The notes under the pieces were generated by a model. The model was not told the origin of the DNA, did no database searches, and worked only from the letters and a program-made list of their open reading frames with translations. From positions 1 to 64,000 of the forward strand of contig JANSLP010000056.1 of the NCBI GenBank assembly GCA_029298735.1: 64,000 nt of DNA, written 5' to 3'. Origin of the DNA: Ophiostoma sp. CBS 140.51. Taxonomy: Eukaryota; Ascomycota; Sordariomycetes; Ophiostomatales; Ophiostomataceae. Both the position numbers and the translations under genes were made by a program. How positions within the stretch are numbered: position 1 is the first letter of the stretch; every line of letters begins with the position of its first letter. Of the stretch, positions 23,029 to 34,742 are shown one piece after another.

Positions 23029-25423
23029 ATGGCATCCACAGCTGAGCCTTCGACGCCGCAGCGCGAAAGCGTTGTCCCCGCACCGACAACTCCTGCCGGC
23101 GTCCTCCCCGACAAGCCGCCGATTGCCGCTCTCTTCCTGATCGAGTTCGACGTCAAGGCCGGATACACGATCGTCTGGAAGCAAACCACGCCCGGGCTGG
23201 ACCTTAGCGGTGCTGTCGAGTACAAGAGTCTGCCGTCAGGTCTGCACGCCGTGTCGGAAGACCTCATCTACTTTGTGCACGAGGATCCCTCTAGCAGCGA
23301 AGACGCTGGTTCTTCGTCAAGCAGCACACCCTCTTCCGACAGCACGGGCTATGCAGGTCTCAGCGCGTTTGTCAATCTGCCGACCGACGAAGCCGGTGCC
23401 CGTAACGCGCGCATGATTGCTGTCGGCGTTCTGGTGCCGCGGAGCTATGGCCGGCTGGGCCGTGCATGGCGTCATGCGGCGGCATTGATGGATATGGCGA
23501 GGAAACTGGCCGCCGACAGCAAGCAGGTCCCTTTGCTGGAAGCCTACTGGCACAACAACAACAACAGCTCGATAAATGTCACGTCCCCGACCTCGGATAT
23601 TGACCGCCCGCTGCTCCAAATCACAGACTCGCCGCTGGGCTCGCCTGCCCTGCCTGTGCCGCCGCCCATGGGCTACCGCCCGCAGCCGACACTCGCGACT
23701 CCCTCAAACTCAAACTCAAACTCCAAACACACACGCAACCGCTCTGCCTCGGACGGCACTGCCCTACTTCTACCGCCCGGCCACCGCCTGTCGCCTCACC
23801 ACCCAGCCTGGAGCCTGACGACACTGCTCGATACGTTTGGCCCGCTCATCTTCCCCATCTACCGCGCGGCCTTGCTGCGGAAGCGCGTCTTGATTTCGAC
23901 CCACGCGCCCGTGCGGGAGGCCAACAATTTTGGTAGGTAGTCACCCTCCATGGAAGAATTTAATATGAATCTTAGCTGACCAAACAGTGTACAACATCTC
24001 CGTCCTTGCCAACGTCCCCATCTCGGCCCTGGACCTACTCGAACCATCAGCCGTCTCCCACCAGCGCACCCGTCCCTTATTTACAATCGGCGTCAATGAT
24101 ATCACTTTCTTGATGGACGACCTGGCTGCGTCAAAGCGTGCTGCACGGGAGGCTGCAGAGGCAGAAGGCGGGAACGTCAATCCCAACACCAAACTACCGT
24201 ATGTTGGCCCTGGCTGGATCGCTTGTACGACCGACAGCATCCTGGCCATGAAGAATGAGCTGTGGGATGTGTTGATTACTATGCCGCCACCGGCAGGTGC
24301 CCATCGGGCGTCATCTTTGTCACATTTGGCACCATCATCATCAAATAGCAGAAACAATAAGTCCAAGAAGGTGTGGCCCACGGTCGAAATCGCCAAGGGT
24401 GTGCCACTGAAGGCCACCCAACGCGACCTGCGCCGCTACAAGGCGCTGGTGGCTGGTCTGGAGCGGTTGGCGGGACGCGCACCATCTGCGTCAGAGGCGG
24501 AGAAGAAAAACGCACAACTTGCCGACGCCACCGAGCCCATCGTGGAGCCTGTGACCTGGGCCGCGCTGGCCTACCACGGCTTCATGTGGTGGGCCAGTGC
24601 GGGCGAGCAGAGCCGCTCTGAAGAGACGGACGAGACCATTCACGATGCACAGTTGCTGGCTGACATTGTGCCGCCGAGACCACAAGCAATCTCCTCCGAT
24701 TCACACGCATCATCCTCTGCCAACCTCCTCGACTCGGTTTCCTCCCTCACAGCACGGCGGGTACCGGCCGATGATGAGAACAGCAACGATGACGACGACA
24801 ATGACGACGAAGGCGAAGAGCGTGCACGTCTCGAGCTGGCCATTATTACCTACTTCCACCGCCTGACGACCCAAATTCTGTCTGTGCTCTCCGACATTGT
24901 CGAGAGCAGCGACGACGACGAGTACGAAGAGGATGCCTACTACGACGACGATGGCGACGGTGATGACGACGGCTATTTCTACGATGAAGACAATGATAGC
25001 GAAGCCAGTGCGGCCAATGGTGCCAACGACAACGACGGCGTGGTTGGTCGCAGTGCACGGTCGTCGGATGAAGACGGACTTGTCGGTGCGCGCCGGAGTG
25101 GTCTCGCAGGGTCGTCGTCCTCCACAGCCCTTCTCCTGAGAAGAAGGAATCGCACTTCGTCGCAGCGGAGTCGTACTTTACGCAGCAATACCAACATCAG
25201 CAGCAACAACAGCAACAGTCGCCGCTGCCCACCTCCCCACACCCTCCGTGTCAACAGCGACGCTGTCTCGCGCATGGGCCTGGATGTCTGGAGCCAGGCG
25301 GATGCGACGTTCGTCCGGGACATTGCCCTCCAGTACTTTTGCGCTGGCGACTCGGGCAACCGTCATGCCGTCGTGCACGTTGAGAGCAAGGGAATCGAGG
25401 TGTGCGGGCTCAAGGTCTGTTGA
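23029..25423 (+). CDS. DENN-domain protein, DENND11 (LCHN)/yeast ANR2 type
   Basis: Two exons, 23029-23932 and 23988-25423, encode 779 residues. The intron has GTAGGT and CAG borders and joins REANNF to VYNISVLANVP. The N-terminal block (AALFLIEFDVKAGYTIVWK, then LPSGLHAV and DLIYFVHE) and the later FGPLIFPIYRAALLRKRVLI are features of the LCHN/DENND11 family, divergent DENN proteins thought to act with Rab GTPases in membrane traffic. Two low-complexity inserts interrupt the fold: a Ser/Asn-rich segment (about 180-245) and a very acidic Asp/Glu run (about 560-650). The conserved C-terminal block resumes at LRVNSDAVSRMGLDVWSQ. Partner and compartment are not shown by the sequence. Confidence 0.8.
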
Positions 25424-26178
25424 CTAACCGACGGCGGTGTAGGACTTGTTACGACATCAACGATGGCATTGGTTGTCATCGGTGCTGCCGTGGCAATTGC
25501 CTACGTCTAAGCTGCCTGTGTGTGCTCTGATTGTGTCTATTCTCCTAAGTGCGCTCTTGTGCTCTGATGTTTTGGTCGCTCCTCGACCTTCATCGGCTGT
25601 CATCCGGTATCGATTACGGTGTTTTGGTTTTGGCGTTGGGCTATTTGCTACCCTACTACACATCTGCTTCCCACCTACACTCTCTACCCCTCCTTCTTCT
25701 ACCCGCTACCATTCTTACCTTTATTTCTCTCGTCTCTCGTTCTCTCCATACCTCCTCTTCCTTCTCCATCTGTACAATGTATATACAGAGTGTATCCACC
25801 TCATACAAATGTTGTTCCGCTACCTTCTGTCTCTCCTACTGTAACTTTCTTTGCGTTCTTTTGTGTCTTGTTACTTCCCGGGGTAATCAGCCAGGAAGCC
25901 CGCGGTAGAATTCAGTCTACCATCATGGCGTTTCAGCCTTATAGTTGCTTTTATCGATACGGATTTTGATTATTCCGGTCACTACTTCAAAATTGGATGC
26001 TCGTGTTTTGGATTCAAAATGCACGATTACGGTGCTTATTATTTATTGTTGATTTGACATAAAAAAGCAGGTGCTACCTGGTGTATTTGCCTAGCTCAAG
26101 AGAGCAGCGGCGCCCCTTGAGATCAATCGTCTACAAGGGAGCATCGGCCGTCGACGGTCAACAACAACAGATGACTGT
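25424..26178. other. Convergent 3' intergenic region
   Basis: 755 bp between the stop codons of the DENN-protein gene and the Gly-rich gene; it holds both 3' flanks. The plus strand is very pyrimidine rich from 25650 to 25870. No gene is seen. Confidence 0.5.
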
Positions 26179-26910
26179 TTAGTAGTTGTTGTCGTCGTTG
26201 CCGCCACCGCGGCCCGAGTTGCCACCCGAACCGTAGCTGTCATCACCAGAGTTGCCAGAGCCGCCGAAACCGCCAGAGCCCGAGTTGCCACCGGAGCCGT
26301 ACGAGTTATCGTCGTCACCGCCACGGCCACCACGGCCACCAGAGCCAGAGTTGCCGGAGCCGTAGCTGTCGGAACCCGAGTTGCCAGAGCCGCCAAAGCC
26401 ACCCGAGCCAGAGTTGCCAGACGAACCGTAGCTGTTGTCATCATCACCGCCACGGCCAGAACCCGAGTTGTTACCCGAGCTACCGTAGCTGTCGCTGCCC
26501 GACGAGCCACCAAAGCCACCGGAGCCGGAGCCCGAGTTGCCCGACGAGCCGAAGCTGTTGTCATCATCGCCGCCACGGCCGCCGCGGCCGCCAGAGCTGC
26601 CACCGAAGCCACCAGAACCAGAGTTGCCGGAGCCGTAGCTGTCGGAACCCGAGTTGCCAGAGCCGCCAAAGCCACCTGAGCCCGAGTTGTTGTTGCCCGA
26701 TCCGTAGCTGTCATCGTCACCACCGCCGCCACGGCCACCACCGCGACCGCCACCACCCGAGCCGAAGCTGTTGTCATCATTGTTGTTGTTGTTGTTTCCA
26801 CCGTAGCCGCCGGAGTTGCCTCCGTAGCCAGACTAAGTTGTTGTTAGCTATGTTCATATCAGATGAGGACTGTGTGGAGGACCTACGTTGTCGTTGTCGT
26901 TGTAAGACAT
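26179..26910 (-). CDS. Gly/Ser/Asn/Asp-rich low-complexity (hydrophilin-like) protein
   Basis: Two exons, 26910-26887 and 26832-26179, give 225 residues. The 24-bp first exon encodes MSYNDNDN; the intron is GTAGGT..CTTAG. The whole protein is a repeat of glycine-serine modules: GSGGFGGSGNSGS, (S/D)SYGS, and clusters of three Asp plus Asn before SYG or SFG, with several GGRGGRGG stretches. There is no signal peptide, membrane segment or hydrophobic core, so it is predicted to be disordered. The composition suits hydrophilins or RNA-binding condensate-type proteins; function is unknown. The alternating G+C-rich codons create long frames in other phases, but only this frame gives a start, an intron and a uniform composition. 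Six AGGGG sites upstream suggest stress control. Confidence 0.8.
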
Positions 26911-29900
26911 TGTGAAGATTGTGTGTGTAGATGTGGAGGTACAGTGGTATAGAGAAATGATGATAAAGAAAAGAGAAGAAAAGGGAACGCTTTGATGGAG
27001 GAGGAAGAGGGGCGAGCTGGGAGGTACTTATGTGCCTTGGAGCTTGGCAGGGGAAGAGACACGGGCAGGAGGGGCACGACGTAAGAGCTCTTAGGAGAAT
27101 GACCTCAATGGGCAGTCTCTGAGAGAGAAAGCTCAGCTTCTTCTTGTAAGAGGCAACCGGCACAAAAACTAGCGGAGAACAAAGGGACCGACATAGCTGG
27201 AGGTACATCAACAGAGTGGGTCGGGGACTTTCACGATGAAGGGGACGACAGACGGGGCTATGGGCGGTGATCCATCACGCAAGACTGGTGGAAAGCCCGG
27301 CCGACGTCACTTCTCAGTGCAAAAGAGGGTGGGTAGGGATCGTCGAGCTGAAAGGGATGGGAGAGGGGTGCTTAGTATGGAGGGGCAGTGAATGGGCAAC
27401 GAAATGGTCTGCACTCAGTAGAAAGACTTGTTGGTCTCGTCATGCCCCGGTTGCTGTTGGCTCATGCCTTGCCCTGTGGGACCCTCATTTCGTGCCGGCA
27501 TGGTGTGCTTTCTTTTGGATAGTCGTCTGGGGGAAGCTGTTTACTGCCCTACGGAGTGTCCGTTTCACGATCTACACCAACACCAACTTCAGACGGTGTC
27601 TCCGTTGCTCTGTACAGGATTGTGAATATGCATTGCATATTCGTCCAGCTTTGCATTGCCCGTCGTCCGGTTGTCTCTTTCCATTTCCTATTTCCCCTTC
27701 TGCTCGTCTTTTCTGTTTCATAGCATTGCGTATGCATATCTAGGAGCTGCATTCCTGACTGAGCTGGAAGAAAGAAGCGGGGAGCTATGGACTTTGGACC
27801 TTCCGACATGGCATTGCCAGGGAGAGAGCACCTGAAAACAGCCCTGTTTTCTCGAAAGTAAAGCGGGAACAAATCCTGGAGGTCTTCAAGGATCCGCAGA
27901 CCTATTGCCTGTCCATCTTCAACTTTGTTTCTTTTTTCTAGAATTGGGGCGGAAGCAAAGGACTCTTGTCTTACACAAGCCATCTTACAAAATTGTTTTA
28001 TCAATTGCACAAAAGACGCTGTAATAGCCTAGTCACTGTTGTTGGAGCTATCACTGTCGCGCTTGCCGATCGACAAGAGGTACATAGAGGGACAAGGGTC
28101 TGTGATCAGTGGCTGCACAGACGCAAGAGATCATATCTTGCTTGAGTGGGCCGTGAAAAGACATGTGGGCAAAGGTGCATTGCAGGTGCATTCACAGTTG
28201 CAGTTGCAGGCCGTCCGTGCAGTATTTGCGTGGAAGTATTCCACAGATACGGCATGCATCATAAAGGAATGGCCATGCATATTTCCATTACAATTCGGGC
28301 CACGATCACGTCTGAAACGGCGGTTCTAGGCGCCATTGGAATCCTCTTGACGCCTGCCTTCTATCTTCTTTTGCTAACTGCTTCTTGCTTTGTCCAAAGC
28401 CCCCCGAGCAAAAGTCACTTCTTGCCGGACCGTCCAGGGAGAGGCGGCGGGCTGTCGTACTAGTGGCTGCTATTTGCGAGTACCAGTGTAAGATGACAGG
28501 AGCGTCTAAGCCAGTTCTCCCTTTTCACAGCACTTAAACAGTTCTTCGTCTTTACCTACTGACTGACCTGCAGAAAAGTAGAAATTCCCTCAAGCGATGC
28601 CGAAAAAGATGACAAGAGGGGAGTGGGGAGGGGAAAGGGGGGAGTAGAAGGGGCGTGTGATGGGAAAGTGCAGTCGAAAAGGGCAAAATGCGAGTACGTT
28701 TCTGAAAAGCGAGACACGAGGAAGGTGTCGACGCCGAAAAGAAGAGGGGTAATGTATCCTTATTCTGCAGGAGACATTCGTCGAAACAGTTTTTGTTGAG
28801 AAGGTGATGGAGAGTTTCTTGGACAAGAAAGAAGCAAGCTTGAACGGGGATGCGGCTCGTTTTGGATAATGGCCGTAGTTGTGGTGATGTTTCCGTAGAA
28901 TCGTTCCGTCTGGTTGTTGAGACTCTTCATGTTTACACGTCTGCACAGTGGTTCTCTGATACTGCGATATGGCGTCACGATCGTGAAAACGAGTGCAATC
29001 GTAGTCGACGTCGTACACCTACGTCGTACGGAGCTTCTCTCAAAGTTACCCTGTCTTCGGACGCACAAGCTTAAAGCTTAAACAGAGGTTGCTCGATTTT
29101 ATGCCAAGAAAAACAGGGAACGTGGGAGGAAGAAGGCGCAATGCAACGACGGGGCCTAGAAAAGACCCATTAACCCAGATACCAGGCTCTGGAGGGCGTT
29201 CGTCTTGGCACAGCATGGCCTAGAAGCCACCTTTTGTCCATGGCCTGGCCTGGCCGTCCATCGTCCATCGTCCCGTCGTAGGCCTAGTTTGGCCCACGGG
29301 CTCCCGATCGATGGATGGCCAACGCTCTGCAAATCATGGTGGTGGGGTTAGTCGTCTGAAAGTTGATAGAGGGGGATCTTGGAGGGGCTGCAAGTGACCG
29401 AAGTGGAGAGGTGCTGCAGCAGCTTCTACAGTAGCTTGCTCATAAATGGGAATGGCATGGGGAGATGACGGAACTTGGGAGCGTGAAAAGAGCTCAAGAA
29501 ACAGGTGTAAACGACATGCATGTTGCATTCTTTTCGTCTGAAACCGGTTACCAGTTGCACATTGTATTCTTTCTGTCGTCCAGTTTTGTCCCATCAACTT
29601 GTCTTCTCTTCCTTGCTGTCGGCATGGCGTGATTTGGCCCGTCTTGCTGCCAATAACCCAAATGGCTTGCATAACTTCCTAGCCAAAAAAGAAGGTCCAA
29701 GTGCCGATCCTGGAGGAGAATGAAAAAAGAGATTGCCCCAGAACAAGAAGGACAAGTTGACGAGAAGGATGATGAAAGATGATGAACCGGGTCGATCGGC
29801 TTGGGAGGAAAAGAGGAGAGCAAAGTAAAGAGAGGGGCAAGATCTCAGCTTGGGGCTCCCGGTCCGTCCAGATTGACCCACTGGCGTCTAAAGAAGAAGG

Positions 29901-30654
29901 TGCACGAACATCGAGAAAAAGGGAAGCCGCACATCGTCTGGCGACGGCGTCGGCGAATAATTACAGAAAGGACGGCCGTCCGAAAAAAAGAGGGTTGCGA
30001 ACAGAACGGAAGAGATCGCGTTAAACTTGGAAAGTGCTGGGGAAGCAAAGTGGAACCGGCCGCAGCAACATGCAAGCGAGGCAGACCATGTCCAGCTGAA
30101 AGTACTCCGGAGTGTGGGCAGGAGGGAAGCTAAAAGCAAAAGAAAGCAGGCACGGGCTTGCGAGCTTGTGAAAGTGGTGTGAAAGAGAGGGGGAAACAGG
30201 AAGAACGACGAAGAACGAGGAAAGAGAGAGCGACAACGAAAGAAGACAAATTTACCCATCTAGGAAAGAGGATTGCGCGGCCTCCTGCCCACGAGGGCCG
30301 GCGATGCTCGAAAGCCAAGAATTGCCAGCTGTGGAAGGAGCCCAATGTTGAGAAAGAAACGACGTCGAGGGAAGGCGCAAAGTTGATAGATTGAGAGGTC
30401 CAAACACATAAGTAACGCGATGCGCTTGCTACACATGGCCAGAGCTCCAGTGTCCGTTGCATCCGCGTCTTGGCGTCTTGGCGAAACTGGAGCCGTCAAC
30501 GTCCTCGTTGTCTCGTTTACATTGGTATCAATTGATTTTGTATTTACAAAGAAAATGCTATGCTACAGTAGTGTACACCCATCCTTCCCGAAATTACAAC
30601 CTTCTCTTCTTATTAACAACGCTTCCGTCGACGACACCGCTTCGCGGCGTCGGT
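26911..30654. other. 3.7-kb gene-poor region, stress-element-like sites near the Gly-rich gene
   Basis: This interval runs from the start of the Gly-rich gene to the stop of peroxin 8. On the plus strand AGGGG (CCCCT in gene sense) occurs at 27008, 27049, 27070, 27240, 27364 and 27381. From about 28590 to 30400 the plus strand is strongly purine rich. Short frames exist, but none resembles a protein family. No tRNA or repeat element was recognised. Confidence 0.45.
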
Positions 30655-32910
30655 CTACAGCTTGTTGACTGGCGGCCCCGGCAAGGCACCACTCATGACA
30701 ATCGGCTCAGCCGCCGCGGCCGCCGCCAGCATCGCCCGCTGCTGGGCAAACCGTGCACCACCCCGCTGGCCCGTCATGACCAGCTCACCACCGCCGCCAT
30801 TGCCCCACCAGGCCACACCAATGGCGGCCCGCTCGACATCCATCTCGCCGCTGCCCAGCACTTCCCAGAACCGGCGCTGGGCCGCTTGGCGCAGGGGGCG
30901 GCCGTTGCCGCCGGCATCATTGATGCTCCAGATGGCCTCGGCAGCGGTTGTCATCCACTCTTCGAGGACGGGCAGGGCCAGGAAGGGCAAAGCGTCAATC
31001 AGGGTCAACACCAAAGCGCTCTGTTCAGTCACCAGCTCTGTAGTTGGCGACGACGACGGCTCACCCTGTGCCTCGCTGGGGTTGGCGGACAGAGGATAGG
31101 TAGCCGCACCCAGTGCCTTGAAACGGACCATTTCCAACAGCGTCTCGGCCAGGTCCGGGTGTGTCGCGTACACGGGGAAGGGCGGCGACAGGATCTGGAT
31201 CAGGGTCTTGAAGGCGAGGCGAAACTGGCGAGCGGAGATGCGGTTTGGAAAGGAGGCAAACAAGGCCTCGGCGTACAGGGGGCCGAGCGCGGCAGCAATG
31301 GCGGCGTTGTGCGGACATGAGAGTACCGACAGAGTGGCACTGTGCGCCGCCTCAAAGACCTCGACCATGCGCGGCGAGTAGGCAATGTGCGACGGCAGGT
31401 TCGTGACGGTGGACGGCGCCACGTAGGGCAGGGCCGGCTGGATGAGCAGGCGGTCGCAGGCCTCGGCGGGCAGCACAGCGGCAAAGTGTTCGGCAATGTT
31501 GAGGTAGAACAAGTCGGACGTGAGACGTAGAGGGTCGTCGTTTGTCGTAGATGGTGGTCTTGCCGCCAAGAGCTGGCTCAGGATCCCAGCAACAGCGGGA
31601 GGGTACCGTGCCAGAATGTCAATGGATGCGAGGTAGGCAAACTGGTAGGCCTGGAAATGGCCGGCACCGTCGTGGGAGGCCACAAAGTCGAGGCCATGCA
31701 GAACGCGCAGTGCCTTGGCAGACATTTGCGGCGCAACACCGTCCGACGCCAGCACACGGTCCAGCAGGCTGCGGCCGACAATGGCTCGTAAGACGACGGC
31801 GGCTGCATACAGAATCTTCTTCAGGTGCTGCCACAGCAGAGGCCACGTCATATGTGCTGTCTCGGCCGTCAACAGAGGAGAGGCACTGTCGGCAGTAGCC
31901 AGTGCCGGCCGGTGCAGTATCCGCGCCGCTGTCCAGCGCGCATTTGCTGTATCGGCCAGGGCCAGGAGTGCGTCCAATGCCAACAGAACAGCCTGTGGTG
32001 ACGCCGCGCGCTCCACAGCAAATGCCGCCATGGTCGCCAGCGGGCCCGCACTCGCCACAATCGATACTGCCTGCTGTGTTTCGCGCCGCCGCAGCTGCTG
32101 GAACGACGCAGACGCTTCGGGCCAGTGCAAATCGCCGCCGGGTTGGAGGGTGACCAGGGGGTCAGACGACGCGGCCTCCAAGACACGCCCACCGTCAAAA
32201 CCAAAGGGGCCCGCCAGTACGTCCACAATCGCCGGCAGCAGCACATCTCCCTGCAAAACCACCCGCGCGTGCTCTGACAGCAGCGAAAACGCATAGTTGA
32301 GACCCATCACCACAGCGTACCGGCTTACAGGATCTTCGGGGTGCTGCTCCGTGAGGGCCAGGTTGGCCGCCGCCACCACGCCCTGCTCCAGAGCGGCTCG
32401 CCGGCTGCGCGACAGCGCCTGTTGTCCGCCACCCTCCAAACCCAACAGGACACCCACCAGCACCAACAGATGCCGCCATCGCGGCGACTTGCCGTCGGCG
32501 CCCTGAGCTACCGCCCGCGCCCAGTCTTCACTCCCCGGTCTTCGGTCCTCCTTGACGCCCTGACGGTACGCCGCGGAGCCCGCCAAGCCTGCACGGTGTG
32601 CTGCCGTCTCTTCGAGCTCGTGCCGCCGGACGTGCAGCGCTGCGGTGTTGAACACGCTAATAACGCGGAAGCAGGTCTGCGCGGCCAGTTCAGGGGACGC
32701 GGCGCCGGCGCCGGCGCCGGGCACCGACAGCGGACCCCAGATAGCCGGGGCCGTCAAGAAATGTGATGTCAAGAGGGTGACATTGAGTGGGTTTGTCAGG
32801 TTCGTGAGGAGGGAGGTCGTGCTGGCAAAGATGCGATCGGCTTGGTGAGGTGGTTGTTGCGGGTCGTGGTACAGCGTGAGCGTTGTCTTCAACAGACGCT
32901 CGGTCGCCAT
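30655..32910 (-). CDS. PEX8: Peroxin 8 (peroxisomal matrix-protein import factor)
   Basis: An intronless 751-residue protein starting at an ATG. The N-terminal block (LLTNLTNPLNVTLLTS, then LTAPAIWG) and the long helical, Ala/Leu-rich body match fungal Pex8 proteins, which sit on the inner face of the peroxisomal membrane and link docking and RING subcomplexes during import of PTS-bearing proteins. The C terminus ends in Asn-Lys-Leu, a PTS1-like tripeptide, as expected since Pex8 carries its own targeting signal. No PTS2 is evident near the N terminus. An 860-bp open frame on the other strand is a shadow of its G+C-rich codons. Confidence 0.8.
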   Translation of the reverse strand: MATERLLKTTLTLYHDPQQPPHQADRIFASTTSLLTNLTNPLNVTLLTSHFLTAPAIWGPLSVPGAGAGAASPELAAQTCFRVISVFNTAALHVRRHELEETAAHRAGLAGSAAYRQGVKEDRRPGSEDWARAVAQGADGKSPRWRHLLVLVGVLLGLEGGGQQALSRSRRAALEQGVVAAANLALTEQHPEDPVSRYAVVMGLNYAFSLLSEHARVVLQGDVLLPAIVDVLAGPFGFDGGRVLEAASSDPLVTLQPGGDLHWPEASASFQQLRRRETQQAVSIVASAGPLATMAAFAVERAASPQAVLLALDALLALADTANARWTAARILHRPALATADSASPLLTAETAHMTWPLLWQHLKKILYAAAVVLRAIVGRSLLDRVLASDGVAPQMSAKALRVLHGLDFVASHDGAGHFQAYQFAYLASIDILARYPPAVAGILSQLLAARPPSTTNDDPLRLTSDLFYLNIAEHFAAVLPAEACDRLLIQPALPYVAPSTVTNLPSHIAYSPRMVEVFEAAHSATLSVLSCPHNAAIAAALGPLYAEALFASFPNRISARQFRLAFKTLIQILSPPFPVYATHPDLAETLLEMVRFKALGAATYPLSANPSEAQGEPSSSPTTELVTEQSALVLTLIDALPFLALPVLEEWMTTAAEAIWSINDAGGNGRPLRQAAQRRFWEVLGSGEMDVERAAIGVAWWGNGGGGELVMTGQRGGARFAQQRAMLAAAAAAEPIVMSGALPGPPVNKL

Positions 32911-33712
32911 GGTGGGCTATGTTGGACGTGTGCGCAATCAAAATCGACGAAAGGAAAGGTGCGCAGTTGTGTTGTCGAGTCGCAATGCGTAATTCGTCCG
33001 TTGGTAATGTTGTTGTCACGATCTCGTTGTTGGCGTTGGTCAGCTTCGATTCGGCCCATGTGCAACGGGCAGGTGCGCGTGCGTTCAGCGTGGCAGCTTA
33101 TCGCTAATCACACTGCCGAGGTATGGCATGGGGAAACAAAGCTGGGGAGAGCTTGACAGGAGAGGAGTTGGTGCCTGAAAGATGGGGCCACAACATCACA
33201 ATAACGCTAAACCGTTTCCGGTAATTGTCAATAAGACGGCTTGGCCAGCTTGGTCGAAAACACAGACAGAACACTTCAAGACTACAAAATGCTCATACAA
33301 TTTGGCTGATGAGGTCATTTATAATGAAGCAGTGTGTAATTATATGTGAGCCACAGAAAAGCGATAGTTTTGACGTGAGAAATTTGAGATGTGAGGGAAT
33401 TTTCAATACTTCGACTCTTATTTCGAACGCGTTTTTTTCTTCTTCACAATGTCACAAAAAACACAAAAAAATTTTTTTTTAAAAAAAAAGTCCAAACATG
33501 AAAAAACATACTTCGAAAATTACCAAAGTAAAATAAGCATAAATATTCCCCCAAGATTCACCTTATCGTAAGTGCAGTTCCTCCAACTTGTCGGGCTTGG
33601 CCTCTGTGATATCACACGATTTAACGACGGTGCAAAGCATATTTGATATCGCGTTTTGTTTCTTGATGTCGCTTACCGTCTGCTTTACAGCTTCGTTCAC
33701 CTACCGCCAAGT
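32911..33712. other. Intergenic region with A/T homopolymer tracts
   Basis: About 800 bp containing the peroxin 8 promoter. Base composition shifts to A+T beyond about 33350, with abutting A, T and A runs at about 33464-33489. No gene is seen before the APH pseudogene. Confidence 0.5.
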
Positions 33713-34560
33713 ATGACCTTACGAACCTGTACTATCGATCCCTGCACCCGGCCAGCCGAACGGTATGCCGGCGGCTGCATGCAATGTGTCCAGCATTTGT
33801 GCACCGCGCATCTTCAACTAGAGCACCACACCTGCCCGACACGCGATGCCTAGCCCAATGCTTTCTTCAAAGCATACAGTGCAGCCAAGAAGAAGTACTT
33901 GAGTGCCCTGCTGGCTAAAGTGGTCGTCGCCACACTGCAAAGGATTGCCAGTCAGGCCCGCGACGGTGTGGCCTGTACGATCCTCGCGCGCGTCTCTGAA
34001 CAGTTTGGCGGCCAAAATGCACATGTTGACTTTTGTTTCGAAGATGGGGTGACTTGGCTGACCCGACTGCGGCTGGATGATCCATTGCTGCCGCCGGCTG
34101 CTGTACGAAAGCGTGTCCTGGAGAGCAGAGTGGCTACCCTCGAATTTCTGGAGAGGACGAAGATGCTTGCACTGAAGGTGTATGCATGGTCATCTTCTTC
34201 CTTTGATATTGGAACACCCTACGTCTTGATGGAAAAGCTGCCTGGCCGGCCGTTGGACTGATACGGTGCGAGCTCTGAGCAAAAAAAAAACGAATACTGT
34301 CGCAGCTTGTGGACATCTACATTGGGCTAGAAAAGCACCCACTGCCCAAGATGGAGTCCCTGTCCTTGTCCGAGCCGGGCGATGCTGAAGTCGGTTCGTT
34401 TGCACAGCTGCCTTGTTTTGAGTCACCAGAAGTGGCACTGGGGCCGTTCTCTTCATTATGCAGAATGGAAGGCAGGGGCGGTGGAACGGTTTGCAGGAGA
34501 CAATGCACAGTTTGCAGCGCTACTCCCAAGATGACAGGAGGATATGTCCATAACATGAAA
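33713..34560 (+). pseudogene. Decayed APH-family phosphotransferase pseudogene
   Basis: Translation from the ATG at 33713 gives a Cys/His-rich N-terminal segment (CTIDPCTRP, then CMQCVQHLCTAH) that continues past an in-frame TAG at 33851 into SALLAKV, QFGGQNAHVDF, GVTWLTRLRLDDP and VLMEKLPGRPLD, the N-lobe of fungal aminoglycoside-phosphotransferase-like kinases. A TGA at 34259 stands where the family usually has Trp. Just after it an A-homopolymer shifts the frame, and homology resumes as IGLEKHPLPKMESLS. A further shift near 34460 and another TGA at 34530 follow, and the C-lobe with the catalytic loop is missing. The two clearest stops are explained by G-to-A changes, the direction of RIP in fungi. 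It is not functional as it stands. Confidence 0.75.
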
Positions 34561-34742
34561 CGTGAAGCAAGAGTTAGAGCCGTATATTGTACCACGAATT
34601 GAACCACGGATAACCAACATGTTAATATTATATATTAATTGTTCTACGCAAGGGCAGTGCCCGGACGTGTTTTATTATATTATATATCCATTTAGTGCTG
34701 TGTATCCTCTATCAACCATCACAAAAAAACCGCCTATGAACT

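Noticed and set aside
26091..26801. Thr/Ala/Val-rich frame in another phase of the Gly-rich gene
   Set aside because: The repeat DNA leaves all phases open; only the phase beginning MSYNDNDN has an ATG exon, an intron and a sensible protein.
30457..31320. 287-codon plus-strand frame opposite peroxin 8
   Set aside because: Antisense shadow; no recognised domain and the other strand has a complete conserved protein.
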